In this document: positions 1-11,383 of the stretch, one piece after another
How positions within the stretch are numbered: the stretch's first letter is position 1
Layout: each line of letters starts with the position of its first letter
Source of the DNA: Amantichitinum ursilacus
GTDB lineage: Bacteria; Pseudomonadota; Gammaproteobacteria; Burkholderiales; Chitinibacteraceae
Length of the DNA stretch: 64,000 nt
Assembly: GCF_001294205.1 (NCBI RefSeq)
Contig: NZ_LAQT01000008.1
Location: 1-64,000 of the forward strand
Direction: 5' to 3'
The notes under the pieces: model-generated
Told to the model about the DNA's origin: nothing
The model's input: only the letters and a program-made list of their open reading frames with translations
Database searches by the model: none
Made by a program: the position numbers and the translations under genes

Positions 1-24
1 CCCAAACCCCCAAACCCCCAAACC
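1..24. repeat. C5A3 short tandem repeat at window edge
   Basis: The window opens with three to four units of CCCCCAAA. On the minus strand this gives four G-runs separated by TTT, which could form a G-quadruplex. The repeat is cut by the window edge, so its true length is unknown. The next 130 bases stay C-rich on the plus strand. Confidence 0.6.
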
Positions 25-266
25 TGCCCTCGCCACCCCCATACACTCTTCCCCCACCCGCAGCCCCACCCGCCGGATCACAACCATCCCCCGATAAAAA
101 ACTCCACCACATCCACCTCCAACAGCCGGAAAACGCAGTACCCCACTAGTAGACCACCGGGTTTTCACCCGCACGCCAAAGGCATACATTGCGTATCAGC
201 ACTTATCTGGGTGTGACGTAAGCAAGACACTGTCAGCGCTTTCCCACAACCGATAACCTCACTCGC

Positions 267-306
267 AAAATGGCTTTCCAGCGCTGTTACGGAGCTGCCA
301 TTTTTT
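267..306 (+). terminator. Possible intrinsic terminator
   Basis: AAAATGGC (267-274) pairs with GCCATTTT (297-304), with an inner CAGC/GCTG pairing, and a run of T follows. The shape fits a rho-independent terminator, but no gene precedes it within the window, so its purpose is unclear. Confidence 0.35.
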
Positions 307-473
307 GCTCAAGCAGTTGATCACCAAAGTTACATGCCCTTGAAGTTAAAGCGTTTATGGTTCCGCCCATCGGTAAAACGTACATTTGGCCGGGAACCAC
401 TTCGACGTCAGAAAAATCTGAGGCATGGTGTAGGCGAAACGGCATCTGGTATGCCTGATCCACGAGGGTAAAC

Positions 474-2306
474 ATGGAAAGTCTGGAAAGTCTGAAAGAA
501 CAATGGAAGTTGATCCTGGCCGCAGTCGTAATTGGCGCCGCCGTGATCTTTGCGTTGGTGGCCGCGCCGTGGAAAGGCACGTCGGTCAGCACCACGGGCC
601 AGTCGGTGGCGTTTGCGCAGATGCGCGACGAACCGGCGCTATGGACCGCCAATGAGCGCGATGTGTCCACACTGCTTAATGATATGGAATCGCACCAGAT
701 TGCCGCCGCCGGCGTCACCGCTGCCGGCATCCTGGTCAGCACCCAGGCCGGCGACCATTACTATGTGGCCGACAAGGCCGGTCGCTTTACCCCGGTGGTG
801 CTCAATGCTTATGGCAAGGACGCGACTTTTCCGCTGATGTCGCTGGAAAAATCCACGTTCTGGAACTTCCAGTGGAGCGATCTGGCGGCGCTGGGCATTT
901 TTGCCTTTATGGGCGTGGCGATTTACCGCCAGTTCCAGGGCGGCTTCAGGCTGCTGGGCAAAAAGACCGACGTGACGTTTGCCGATGTGATTGGCGCGGG
1001 CGAAGCCAAAGCCGCCTTCAACGATGTGATCAGCTACCTCAAAGATCCGGATTCGTTTGCTGAAATCGGTGCGCGTCCGCCCAAGGGCATCTTGTTGTCC
1101 GGCGCGCCCGGCACCGGTAAAACCCGGCTGGCGCAAGCGGTGGCAGGCGAGTGCGGCGTTAATTTTATCGCCACCACCGGCAGCGATTTCACCGCCATGT
1201 TCTACGGCGTGGGCGTGCAGCGTGTTAAATCGCTGTTTCGCAAAGCGCGCAAGAATGCACCGTGCGTGTTGTTCATCGATGAAATCGACGGTATCGGCAA
1301 ACGCACCTCAACCGCCCATGGCGGCGCGGTGGAAGCCGAAGCCAACCGCATCATCAACGCAATCCTGGCCGAAATGGATGGCTTTGCGAACAACAGCGGC
1401 GTGATTGTGATTGGCGCGACCAACTTTGCCGATCATGTGGACGAAGCGCTGCGTCGCGAAGGCCGCTTTGACCGCAAGATTCAAGTGCGTCTGCCAGATC
1501 TGAAAGACCGTGAGGCGCTGTTTGATTTGTATTCGAAGAAAATCAAAGCCGCGCCGGAACTCGATTTCGCCCAGATGGCACGCCTGACCACCGGCCTGAC
1601 GCCCGCTGCGATTGCCTATATCGTCAACCACAGCGCCCTGGTGGCGGCTCGCGCCAACAAGCATTCGGTTGAACAAGAACACATGATGGAAGCGCTGGAA
1701 GTGTGCCGTATCGGTGAAGACACCGGTGGCGGCGACGCGATGACGCCGGACGAGCGCGAACGCATTGCCGTGCACGAAGCGGGTCATGCCATCCTGGCCA
1801 AGGTGTTGAACACCGGCCGCCTGGAAAAAGTAACCATCCTGCCGCGTGGCCCGGCGCTGGGGATTACGCTGGTGACGCCGGAGCAAGACAAGCATCTGCA
1901 TCGCCGCAGCGAGCTGGAAAACCGCATCAAGATGTTGCTGGGTGGGCGTTGTGCCGAGTTGCTGCTGGCACACGAAGCGTCCAGCGGTGCATCGTCCGAT
2001 TTGAAAGAAGCCAGCAAACTGGCGCTGACCATGGTGGCCACGCTGGGCCTGGGCGATACCGGCCGCTTGCTGAATTACGAAGCCGTGGGCGAGATGCGCT
2101 TGCCGTTTAACAGCGACCGCGCGCTGGATGAAGCCAACGATCTGCTGGAACGCCTGCACGGCGAAACGGAAGCGCTGCTGCTGCATTACTCGGCGGCGCT
2201 GAAAGCGGTGACGCGGGAATTGCTGGAACATGAAACCATCGCAGGCGATGTGGTAATCCGCGCAGTTGAAGAAGTCGATGCCGGCGTAGAACTGCAAGCC
2301 GCCTGA
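474..2306 (+). CDS. FtsH-like ATP-dependent zinc metalloprotease
   Basis: A 610-residue membrane AAA+ protease that would unfold and degrade membrane or short-lived cytoplasmic proteins. Two membrane segments (about residues 13-31 and 137-151) flank an N-terminal extracytoplasmic domain. The AAA module has Walker A GAPGTGKT at 210-217, Walker B VLFIDEID near 265 and the second region of homology ending GRFDRK. The zinc site HEAGH is at 434-438, with a later SSDL aspartate as probable third ligand. The pore loop reads MFYGVG where canonical FtsH has FVG, and the N-terminal domain looks unlike standard FtsH, so this is probably a divergent paralog. The ATG has a GAGGG ribosome binding site. It stands alone and ends at a strong hairpin. 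Confidence 0.85.
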   Translation: MESLESLKEQWKLILAAVVIGAAVIFALVAAPWKGTSVSTTGQSVAFAQMRDEPALWTANERDVSTLLNDMESHQIAAAGVTAAGILVSTQAGDHYYVADKAGRFTPVVLNAYGKDATFPLMSLEKSTFWNFQWSDLAALGIFAFMGVAIYRQFQGGFRLLGKKTDVTFADVIGAGEAKAAFNDVISYLKDPDSFAEIGARPPKGILLSGAPGTGKTRLAQAVAGECGVNFIATTGSDFTAMFYGVGVQRVKSLFRKARKNAPCVLFIDEIDGIGKRTSTAHGGAVEAEANRIINAILAEMDGFANNSGVIVIGATNFADHVDEALRREGRFDRKIQVRLPDLKDREALFDLYSKKIKAAPELDFAQMARLTTGLTPAAIAYIVNHSALVAARANKHSVEQEHMMEALEVCRIGEDTGGGDAMTPDERERIAVHEAGHAILAKVLNTGRLEKVTILPRGPALGITLVTPEQDKHLHRRSELENRIKMLLGGRCAELLLAHEASSGASSDLKEASKLALTMVATLGLGDTGRLLNYEAVGEMRLPFNSDRALDEANDLLERLHGETEALLLHYSAALKAVTRELLEHETIAGDVVIRAVEEVDAGVELQAA

Positions 2307-2340
2307 TGACCAGAGTGACGCTCACGCTGCGTTAGCAACA

Positions 2341-2372
2341 AAAATGGCACGCCACATGGCGTGCCATTTTGC
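2341..2372 (+). terminator. Intrinsic terminator after the FtsH-like gene
   Basis: Perfect 14-bp arms (AAAATGGCACGCCA at 2341-2354 and its complement at 2357-2370) make a very stable hairpin with A and T runs on both sides. It could stop transcription from both directions. Confidence 0.85.
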
Positions 2373-2400
2373 TTTGCAAGGGCCAGGAAGCGGCCGCGTA

Positions 2401-2500
2401 TAGGGTGGGTCATGACCCACCACTCAAAGCCCAGTAGCAAAACGCAATATGGGCGGGTCTCGTCATTGGCGTTGCCGGGCGGGTCGTCACTCACCCATGA
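2401..2500. repeat. Dispersed GGGTGGGTC palindromic repeat, degenerate pair
   Basis: A clean palindromic unit (TAGGGTGGGTC-AT-GACCCACC) is followed by the family signature CTCAAAGC at 2401-2430. A poorly preserved second half with GGGCGGGTC and CACTCACCC lies at about 2450-2495. It fills the gap between the FtsH-like gene and the convergent sirtuin gene and belongs to the family also seen near 20.4, 26.1, 45.5 and 56.8 kb. Confidence 0.75.
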
Positions 2501-2514
2501 AGCGGCTTTTACCG

Positions 2515-3267
2515 CTAATCCAGCGCCCCGAGCGCGCGCAGCTTGTCGCACGTTGCCCCAATGCGGTCGTGCACCAGCAGCTCAAACACATAATCCAGAT
2601 GCGTGGGTTCAAGATTGATCAAGGCGCAGGTGACGCCAGCGCGTCGTGCTTCACGCGGGATCAGATTAACCGGGCCCACTTCCAGCGACGAACCCAGCAC
2701 CAGCATCAGATCGGCTTGCACCGCCAGCTCAAAAGCGGGTTCCACCAGTGGCACCGCCTCGCCGTACAACACCACATCGGGCTTCAGAATCTCATCGCAC
2801 TGACGGCATTGCGGCACGTCGTGTTGCTGCAGATAGTCCAGATCATGCGGCGTGCCGCATTGCAGGCAGGTGGCTTTAACCAGCGTGCCATGCAATTCCA
2901 GTACTTCCGAGCTACCGGCTTTATGGTGCAAACCATCGATGTTCTGCGTCAGCACACTGACGCGTTTGCCGCCTTGCTCCAGTTCGGCCAGAAAGCGGTG
3001 GCCGCCGTTGGGCTCGTAATTGCCCGCCAGCTTGAGCTTGAAAATCTCTTTAAACGCCGCCCAGAAGCCTGCCGGGTCGGCATAGAAATAATCGATATTC
3101 ACCACATCGGCAAAGCTGCGGTCGCGCGTAAACAGCCCGTTGGCCGAGCGGAAATCCGGGATGCCCGATTCCGTGCTCATCCCCGCGCCGCTGAGCACGG
3201 CAATGTGTTGCGCTTGCTGGATGGTGTGGGCGAGGGCGGACAGGTGTTCGTGTGTGGTGGTCGTCAT
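2515..3267 (-). CDS. NAD-dependent protein deacylase, Sir2 family
   Basis: A sirtuin of about 250 residues that removes acyl groups from lysines using NAD. The NAD-binding motif GAGMSTESGIPDFR is at 27-40. QNIDGLH follows, then the catalytic histidine in LELHGT and a zinc ribbon made by CLQC and CRQC pairs. The Tyr/Arg pair of succinyl-specific sirtuins is not visible, so deacetylation is more likely, but substrates are unknown. I chose the ATG at 3267; a TTG seven codons upstream lacks a ribosome binding site. It is transcribed away from the hotdog protein at 3399. Confidence 0.9.
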   Translation of the reverse strand: MTTTTHEHLSALAHTIQQAQHIAVLSGAGMSTESGIPDFRSANGLFTRDRSFADVVNIDYFYADPAGFWAAFKEIFKLKLAGNYEPNGGHRFLAELEQGGKRVSVLTQNIDGLHHKAGSSEVLELHGTLVKATCLQCGTPHDLDYLQQHDVPQCRQCDEILKPDVVLYGEAVPLVEPAFELAVQADLMLVLGSSLEVGPVNLIPREARRAGVTCALINLEPTHLDYVFELLVHDRIGATCDKLRALGALD

Positions 3268-3398
3268 GGCGGGCTCGTGCAACGGCAAACAAAAGAGAGC
3301 GTTTTAAACGCTGGTCTGCGGGGCGGGCCTGATTGGGCAAACGCTGCAGCCCATGCGATGCTACAAGCCATTCAGCGATAAACCAAGGATGCAACACC

Positions 3399-3869
3399 GT
3401 GCCCCAGATTTCTCCCGTGTTGGCGCTGTGGCGCAAAACCAGCACGCTGCCCGTAGGCAAATGGATTTTTTCGAAAATGCTGTGCGCCAAAGCGCCGTAT
3501 TTTGGCTCGATCAAACCGCGTTTTGAGGTGCTGGCCGCGGGCCGCTGCGAAGTGCGCATCGCCAAACGGCGCAGCGTGCAAAACCACATCGGCACCGTGC
3601 ATGCGATTGCGATGTGCAATATGGCCGAACTGGCCGCGGGCACGATGACTGAAGTCACCATCCCCACCACGCACCGCTGGATACCCAAAGGCATGACTGT
3701 TGAATATCTGGCCAAAGCCAGTACTGATCTACGCGCGGTGGCGCTGTGGCCGGAGGTGGATTACAGCCGCGGCGCGCAAGCTGTAGTGGTGCCGGTAGAT
3801 GTGATCGACACACAAAACACCGTGGTTTTTCGCGCGCAGATCAGCATGTGGGTGTCGCCAAAAAAATAA
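3399..3869 (+). CDS. Hotdog-fold protein, DUF4442-type (possible thioesterase)
   Basis: A protein of about 156 residues resembling the DUF4442 hotdog family. The characteristic segment GTVHAIAMCNMAELAAG sits centrally, where related acyl-CoA thioesterases carry their substrate helix. The C-terminal half is beta-rich. I start at GTG 3399, preceded by AAGG ten bases upstream; an in-frame upstream extension (to 3333) looks non-coding. Enzymatic activity is not established for most of the family, so the role is inferred from fold only. Its stop lies 10 bases from the end of the convergent transporter gene. Confidence 0.7.
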   Translation: MPQISPVLALWRKTSTLPVGKWIFSKMLCAKAPYFGSIKPRFEVLAAGRCEVRIAKRRSVQNHIGTVHAIAMCNMAELAAGTMTEVTIPTTHRWIPKGMTVEYLAKASTDLRAVALWPEVDYSRGAQAVVVPVDVIDTQNTVVFRAQISMWVSPKK

Positions 3870-3878
3870 GCGGCGACG

Positions 3879-5069
3879 TCAGACCTCTTTAAGCCGGTAC
3901 ACGCAATACAGCGCACCGCTAACACTGCACAGCGCCACATAAAACACCGCGTGATAGCCCCACAGCTCGGCCACCGTACCGGCAATGGCGCCCGCTACAA
4001 TCGAACCGGTGCGGGTGGTGGTGGCAAACAGCGTGGTGGCGGTGCCGATCTGGCCCGGCATCAGATCCTGAAAGTACAACATGCCGATCCCGGCAATGAC
4101 GCCGATAAAGATGGCGTTGAGCAACTGCAGCGCCACCATCGCGTATTCGTTGGTGGCAAAGCAGGTGCCCAGATAAAACAGCACGCCGGCAAAGGTGGCA
4201 AAGCGCATCATCACGCGCTTGCCCAATGTGCGGCAGTAATAAGCGGCCACCAGCATGGCCGGGATTTCCAGCCCGGCCGCCGTGCCCATCAACAAGCCGA
4301 CCGTGGTTTCGGGCAGATGCAGCACTTGCGTCACGTACAGCGGCATATTGATCAGATACATGCTGTTGCAGGTCCACATCAGCACCGATCCGATAAACAG
4401 CAAGCGTACTTGCGGGTCTCTCCACCACTGGATTCGGGGCAGATGCGCGGTTTCGTGATGCGGGCGCGGTGGCACCGTGGGCAGGGCGCGCCACACCAGC
4501 AACGCGCAGGCCACAAACGCCAGCCCGGCAATGCAATACATGGTGGGAAAGCCGAAACCGATGGCCAGCGCAAACGACAGCGGCGGGCCGATGACCCAGG
4601 CCAGCGACACTTGCGCGCGCATGATCGAATTGAACATCACCGCTTCGCGCTTGATGTGGTCGCCATGCTCGCGCGCATAGGCAAATACTTGTGGGTTGGC
4701 GGTGCCGCCAAAGCTGCCAAACAGCACGGCCAGCGTAATCAGCAGCCAGTACGAATGGCTGAACGCAAAGATCAGACAGCCCAGAGACCCCAGCACACAG
4801 CACACCACAATCAGTTTGCGGCGGTCATTGGCGGCTTTGTCGGAATGGTGCGCCAGCCATTGGCTAACGCCGATGCCGACCATGGCGCTGACGGTATAAA
4901 ACAGGCCGACCATGATCGGCCGCGCGCCCACATGGCCGGTCAGATACAGGCTAAGGGTGGGCACTTGCAAAGACGCGGCCGCCCCCGTCAAAAACGCCAC
5001 CACCAGAAAGGCGATGGCAGTCATGTCGGGGCGTTGCCGCAGGCGGGTACTCAAGGTCAGGGTAGGCAT
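3879..5069 (-). CDS. setB: Sugar efflux transporter, SetA/SetB-type MFS
   Basis: A 396-residue, twelve-helix major facilitator protein very similar in remembered sequence to E. coli SetB. Shared blocks include VAFLTG near the N-terminus, VSQWLA, a TANPQVFAYAREH loop, AQVSLAWVIGPP, MGTAAGLEIP and GIGMLYFQDLMPGQ. SetA/SetB proteins export sugars and sugar analogues from the cytoplasm. The ATG at 5069 aligns best with E. coli SetB; another ATG at 5096 is possible. A LacI-type palindrome about 80 bases upstream suggests carbohydrate-linked repression. SetA versus SetB cannot be settled here. Confidence 0.88.
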   Translation of the reverse strand: MPTLTLSTRLRQRPDMTAIAFLVVAFLTGAAASLQVPTLSLYLTGHVGARPIMVGLFYTVSAMVGIGVSQWLAHHSDKAANDRRKLIVVCCVLGSLGCLIFAFSHSYWLLITLAVLFGSFGGTANPQVFAYAREHGDHIKREAVMFNSIMRAQVSLAWVIGPPLSFALAIGFGFPTMYCIAGLAFVACALLVWRALPTVPPRPHHETAHLPRIQWWRDPQVRLLFIGSVLMWTCNSMYLINMPLYVTQVLHLPETTVGLLMGTAAGLEIPAMLVAAYYCRTLGKRVMMRFATFAGVLFYLGTCFATNEYAMVALQLLNAIFIGVIAGIGMLYFQDLMPGQIGTATTLFATTTRTGSIVAGAIAGTVAELWGYHAVFYVALCSVSGALYCVYRLKEV

Positions 5070-5148
5070 CACACAGTCCAGCCGCTGGGCCGGCATCGCG
5101 GGGCGAGCGGTCGGGCTTGTTGGTTGCAGCCGTGTATTTTAAGGAAAA

Positions 5149-5160
5149 GCAAACGTTTGC
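5149..5160. promoter_or_regulatory. LacI/PurR-type operator candidate
   Basis: GCAAACGTTTGC is a perfect 12-bp palindrome with the central CG step typical of LacI-family operators and close to the PurR consensus. It lies 80 bases upstream of the setB-like start and downstream of aidB, so it most likely governs the transporter. No LacI-family gene is in the window. Confidence 0.55.
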
Positions 5161-5227
5161 GTGGCTTGTTTTTATGCTGCGATTGTCACACCGGTCAGTC
5201 GGACGTCCAGCGTGGCCACGGCGGGGG

Positions 5228-6871
5228 CTAATGATCGTGATCGTCTTCGGGCCACACGCGTTGCAGCAACAAGGCCTGCGCGCCCGCCAGCGAGCGTGAT
5301 CCGTATAAACCGCCCGCTTGCTCCAGCCGCGCCGCGCTCCAGGCGGTGGCCACCAGCTGCGGGCCGTGTGCCGTCAGCGTGGCGGCGGCGGCGATGTCGA
5401 TCAAGCGTTCGGTCAGTACGCGCATATCGGCTTCGGCCGGGTTTTGCAGTTGCGCGGCCAGTGCTTGCCAGGCGCGCGCCAGCACCGGGTTGGCGGCGCA
5501 GGTCGGGGCCAGCCGTTCTTGCAATAGCGAAATCAATTCGGGGTCGCGCTCCAGTGCGCGGCGTACATCCAGCGCCATGATATTGCTGGAGCCTTCCCAG
5601 ATCGCGTTGACCGGCATTTCGCGATACAGCCGCGGTAGGTCGTTTTCTTCGATATAGCCGTTGCCGCCCACCACCTGCATGCATTCGGCGACAAAGCCGA
5701 TGCCGCGTTGGCACACCACATATTTGAAGGCGGGGGTGAGCAGGCGCGCCCAGCGTTGCTCGGCGTCGCTGGCTTGCGGTTCGCGCGCCTGGGCCAGATC
5801 CAGCGCCAGGGCCACCAGGCCTTCCATTTCCAATGCCAGATCGGCCAGCACCCGTTTCATCAGATCGTGTTCCACCAGCGGCTTGCCAAAGGTGTAGCGC
5901 GCTTGCGCGTGGTGCATTGCAATCGAGATTGCGCGCCGCATCATGCCCAGACTGCCCAGCGCGCAATCAAAGCGGGTATGGCCGCCCACTTGCAGGATGG
6001 TGGCGCCGCCGCGGCCTTCTTCGCCGATCAACCAGCCGCAAGCGTCATCAAATTCGACTTCGGCGCTGGCGTTGGAGCGATTGCCCAACTTGTCTTTCAG
6101 CCGCTCGATATAGATATCGTTGCGATTGCCATCGGGCAAACGGCGCGGCACCAGAAAACACGATAGCCCGCCTGGCGTTTGCGCCAGCACCAGATGCGCG
6201 TCGCTTTGCGGCACCGAATAAAACCACTTGTGCCCGTTCAGTCGATACATATGCCCTGGCCCGGCCAGCTGGTCGGGCGTGGCGGTGGTGGTGTTGCTGC
6301 GCACGTCCGAGCCGCCCTGGCGTTCGGTCATCCCCATGCCGATCAGCAAACCGCCTTTGGCCGAGCCGGGCAAATCACGCGGGTCATAATTGCCGCTGGC
6401 CAACGGCGTGCGCCAGCCATCAAACACGCCACCCTCAGTGACCAGCGATTGGGTCAGCACCGGATACGCGCCATAAGTCATGGTCATCGGACACAGCACG
6501 CCCGCTTCGACCTGCGCCACCAGCATAAAGCGCACGGCGCGCGAAACCGCCGAGTCTTCGTCATCCACCCACGGACCGTTATGCAAGCGCATATCGGCGG
6601 CCTGCATCATCAGCGCGTGCCAGGACGGGTGGAATTCGAGTTCGTCGATGCGCTCGCCATCGGGACCGTAGCGGCGCAATTCAGGCGGGTTGCGATTGGC
6701 GCTGCGGCCTAGCGCAAAGAAAGTGGGTTGGCCGATGGACTGGCCCACGCCCGCAAGGCGCTGGCCCATATCAGCGCCCACCACGCGCAAAGCGGCTTCG
6801 CGCAGCGGCGTGTCGTTATCCCACAGATTGTAGTGTTCCAGCGCGGGCGGCTGGTTGGATGGCGTCTGCAT
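5228..6871 (-). CDS. aidB: AidB-type acyl-CoA dehydrogenase
   Basis: A 547-residue flavoprotein of the acyl-CoA dehydrogenase superfamily, with long blocks matching E. coli AidB. These include NPPELRRYGPDGERID, FHPSWHALM, CPMTMTYGAYPVL, LLIGMGMTERQGGSD, the WFYSVPQSDAHLVLAQT strand, RLKDKLGNRSNASAEVEF and REMPVNAIWEGSSNI. In E. coli, AidB is induced during the adaptive response to alkylation and binds DNA; its natural substrate is uncertain. I start at the ATG opening MQTPSNQ; an upstream ATG would add seven residues. No Ada-box-like site was recognised upstream. Confidence 0.92.
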   Translation of the reverse strand: MQTPSNQPPALEHYNLWDNDTPLREAALRVVGADMGQRLAGVGQSIGQPTFFALGRSANRNPPELRRYGPDGERIDELEFHPSWHALMMQAADMRLHNGPWVDDEDSAVSRAVRFMLVAQVEAGVLCPMTMTYGAYPVLTQSLVTEGGVFDGWRTPLASGNYDPRDLPGSAKGGLLIGMGMTERQGGSDVRSNTTTATPDQLAGPGHMYRLNGHKWFYSVPQSDAHLVLAQTPGGLSCFLVPRRLPDGNRNDIYIERLKDKLGNRSNASAEVEFDDACGWLIGEEGRGGATILQVGGHTRFDCALGSLGMMRRAISIAMHHAQARYTFGKPLVEHDLMKRVLADLALEMEGLVALALDLAQAREPQASDAEQRWARLLTPAFKYVVCQRGIGFVAECMQVVGGNGYIEENDLPRLYREMPVNAIWEGSSNIMALDVRRALERDPELISLLQERLAPTCAANPVLARAWQALAAQLQNPAEADMRVLTERLIDIAAAATLTAHGPQLVATAWSAARLEQAGGLYGSRSLAGAQALLLQRVWPEDDHDH

Positions 6872-6945
6872 CAGGCTGGCCCCATAAAACATGAGATCTC
6901 AGCTTAGGCCAAAGCGTGCGCACTGGCAGCGCGCCGCAGGGGGGA

Positions 6946-7218
6946 TCAGCGCGTTTGTAGATCTTTGGCGATGACCATGCCGTTGACCAGGCGCAGCGTG
7001 ATGACGGTGCCTGCGTGTTCCCAGATGGCGGTTTCGCCGCTGATGCCCAGTGCCGAGCCGCTATCGGCTTTGTCGGGCTCGCCCAGCAGTTTGACCACAT
7101 CGGCGCGCGCCATGCCGGTATCGATATGTTCGTAGTTTTCTTGCGTAACCTTGCTACAGGCGGCAAGTACGGCAACGGCAGCAAGCAGGGCAAGTACGGA
7201 GGCGCGCAGCGCAAACAT
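6946..7218 (-). CDS. Small lipoprotein, BamE/SmpA-like fold
   Basis: A 90-residue predicted lipoprotein. The signal peptide ends in the lipobox LAAC (Cys about 21). The mature part has the BamE-like pattern in which a short helix with GMxxxxVxxLLGEPD precedes beta strands ending in NGMVIAKDLQ. It resembles the DUF3862/SmpA group rather than BamE itself, which is usually longer. It probably faces the periplasm from the outer membrane. It sits between aidB and fadH on the same strand with gaps of 74 and 137 bases. Function unknown. Confidence 0.75.
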   Translation of the reverse strand: MFALRASVLALLAAVAVLAACSKVTQENYEHIDTGMARADVVKLLGEPDKADSGSALGISGETAIWEHAGTVITLRLVNGMVIAKDLQTR

Positions 7219-7355
7219 GATGGGGATTTCCGGGTTGAGGTGGCGCGCAGTCTACCCGGCTGCGGGCGCGCTGTGCTGTGGCATAGGCACAGTGCGATCA
7301 GGAATCTTCCGATGGGGCGGGCGTACGCCCTTGTCGCGCGCGCCCGCCCTCGTTT

Positions 7356-9796
<2,441 letters not shown>

Positions 9797-11281
9797 ATGC
9801 GCGTTGCACCGTTCGTATTGCTTCCTCTATCCGTCCTTATCGCCGGTTGCGCGGTAGGCCCGGATTTCAAAACACCTGACGCGCCCGTCGCGCAGAATTA
9901 CACCGCCTCGGCCCCGGCCGCACAAACTGCCCAGGCAGATACCCAGCTGGGCGCGGCGCAAACCATCGCCCAGGGCGCCACCGTGCAGCCAGACTGGTGG
10001 ACCCTGTTCGGCTCGGCTTCGCTCAACAGCCTGGTTGACGAAGGCCTGCGCAACAGTCCCAATGTGGCATCAATGCGCGCAGCGTTGCGCCAGTCGCAAG
10101 AAAACTACAACGCCCAATATGGCTCGACCGTGTATCCGCGCGTGGATGGCTCGCTGGGCGCCTCGCGCCAGAAAATCAGCCCGGGCGACGGCTTTGGCGC
10201 GGAGTTGTACAACACCTACAACGTGGGCCTGACCGTCTCGTACACGTTTGATGCGTTTGGCGGCAACAAGCGCGCGCTGGAAAACCTGGCCGCGCAAGTG
10301 GATTACCAGCAATACGAACTGCAAGGCGCACGGCTGACGCTGGCCGCCAATATCGTGCTGGCAGCCATCAACGAGGCGTCGCTGCGCAAACAGGTCGAGG
10401 TAACGCAAGACCTGGTCGACCTGCAGCAGCATCAGCTCGACATTCTGCAAAAGCAGTTTGAGCTGGGCGCGGCGTCGCAAGCCGATGTGTCCACCCAGTT
10501 GGCGCAAGTGGCAGGCGTACGCGCCACGCTGCCGGGCCTGAACAAGAGTCTGGCGCAAGCGCGCAACCAACTGGCTGTATTGCTGGGCCGCACGCCGGAT
10601 CGCGAAACCCCGGCCATTACGCTCGATGATCTGAAACTGCCCGCGACGCTGCCGGTGAGCCTGCCGTCACAACTGGTGCGCCAGCGCCCGGATATCCGCG
10701 CCGCGGAGGCGCTGTTGCATGCGTCCAGCGCACGCGTGGGTGTGGCCACCGCCAATCTGTATCCGCAAATTACTTTGTCGGCCACCGGTGGTTATACCTC
10801 GTACGGCAGCAGCGGCATGAGCTTTGATGATCTCAACGTCTGGAGTCTGGGCGCCAAGCTGTTGCAGCCGATCTTTAACGGCGGTTCGCTGCAAGCGCAA
10901 AAGCGCGCGGCCGAAGCGGGGCTGGAACAAAGCTGGGCGCAATATCAGCAGACCGTGCTGACCGCGTTCCAGAACGTGGCCGATAGCCTGCAAGCCGTGC
11001 AGCAAGACGCTAATGAACTGAACGCGCGGGTGGATGCGGCCAAGGCGGCGCAACGTTCGCTCAACTTTACCGAAGCGCGCTACAAGCTGGGCGGGACGTC
11101 GTTTACCGCCTTGCTGATCGCGCAGGTGCAGTACCAGCAAACGCAGCTCAACCTGTGGCAAGCCAGCGCGGCGCGCTTGTCCGATAGCGCCACGTTGTTT
11201 CAGGCGGTGGGCGGCGGTTTGACGGCAGACAGCGTCAGCGCGGCCACAGCGTCGGCCGTGGCCGCAGCGCCCGCCAGCTAA
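9797..11281 (+). CDS. RND efflux outer membrane lipoprotein, NodT/OprM family
   Basis: A 494-residue outer membrane factor that forms the exit duct of a tripartite efflux pump. The signal peptide ends in LIAGC, placing the lipidated Cys at 18, followed by VGPDFKTP, the standard start of the NodT family. Two repeats of the outer membrane efflux domain follow (about 70-270 and 290-475) with typical helices such as RPDIRAAE and YKLGGTSFTALL. It is the first gene of the operon, which is unusual because the factor is more often last. A gap of 102 bases separates it from the adaptor. Confidence 0.92.
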   Translation: MRVAPFVLLPLSVLIAGCAVGPDFKTPDAPVAQNYTASAPAAQTAQADTQLGAAQTIAQGATVQPDWWTLFGSASLNSLVDEGLRNSPNVASMRAALRQSQENYNAQYGSTVYPRVDGSLGASRQKISPGDGFGAELYNTYNVGLTVSYTFDAFGGNKRALENLAAQVDYQQYELQGARLTLAANIVLAAINEASLRKQVEVTQDLVDLQQHQLDILQKQFELGAASQADVSTQLAQVAGVRATLPGLNKSLAQARNQLAVLLGRTPDRETPAITLDDLKLPATLPVSLPSQLVRQRPDIRAAEALLHASSARVGVATANLYPQITLSATGGYTSYGSSGMSFDDLNVWSLGAKLLQPIFNGGSLQAQKRAAEAGLEQSWAQYQQTVLTAFQNVADSLQAVQQDANELNARVDAAKAAQRSLNFTEARYKLGGTSFTALLIAQVQYQQTQLNLWQASAARLSDSATLFQAVGGGLTADSVSAATASAVAAAPAS

Positions 11282-11383
11282 CGCGCGCATCCAGAGGCTT
11301 GTGGCTGCACCGCATTACCGAATCCGAATCACTGTAATCATCCAGAAGTTGGTCTGCAGACCAACACCACGGGGAGAGTTTGT

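Larger units (their letters stand above)
1..473. other. Non-coding region upstream of the FtsH-like gene
   Basis: I see no convincing gene here. It holds the C5A3 repeat at the edge, a C-rich stretch to about position 200, and a terminator-like hairpin near 267-306. The leader of the FtsH-like gene follows, with a GAGGG ribosome binding site just before the ATG at 474. Short reading frames on the minus strand have no recognisable composition or start signal. A gene ending left of the window could be served by the hairpin, but that cannot be checked here. Confidence 0.5.

Noticed and set aside
1-24. C5A3 repeat as a telomere of a linear replicon
   Set aside because: Only three to four units are visible, and bacterial linear ends do not use such repeats. 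It is an ordinary simple repeat at an arbitrary cut.
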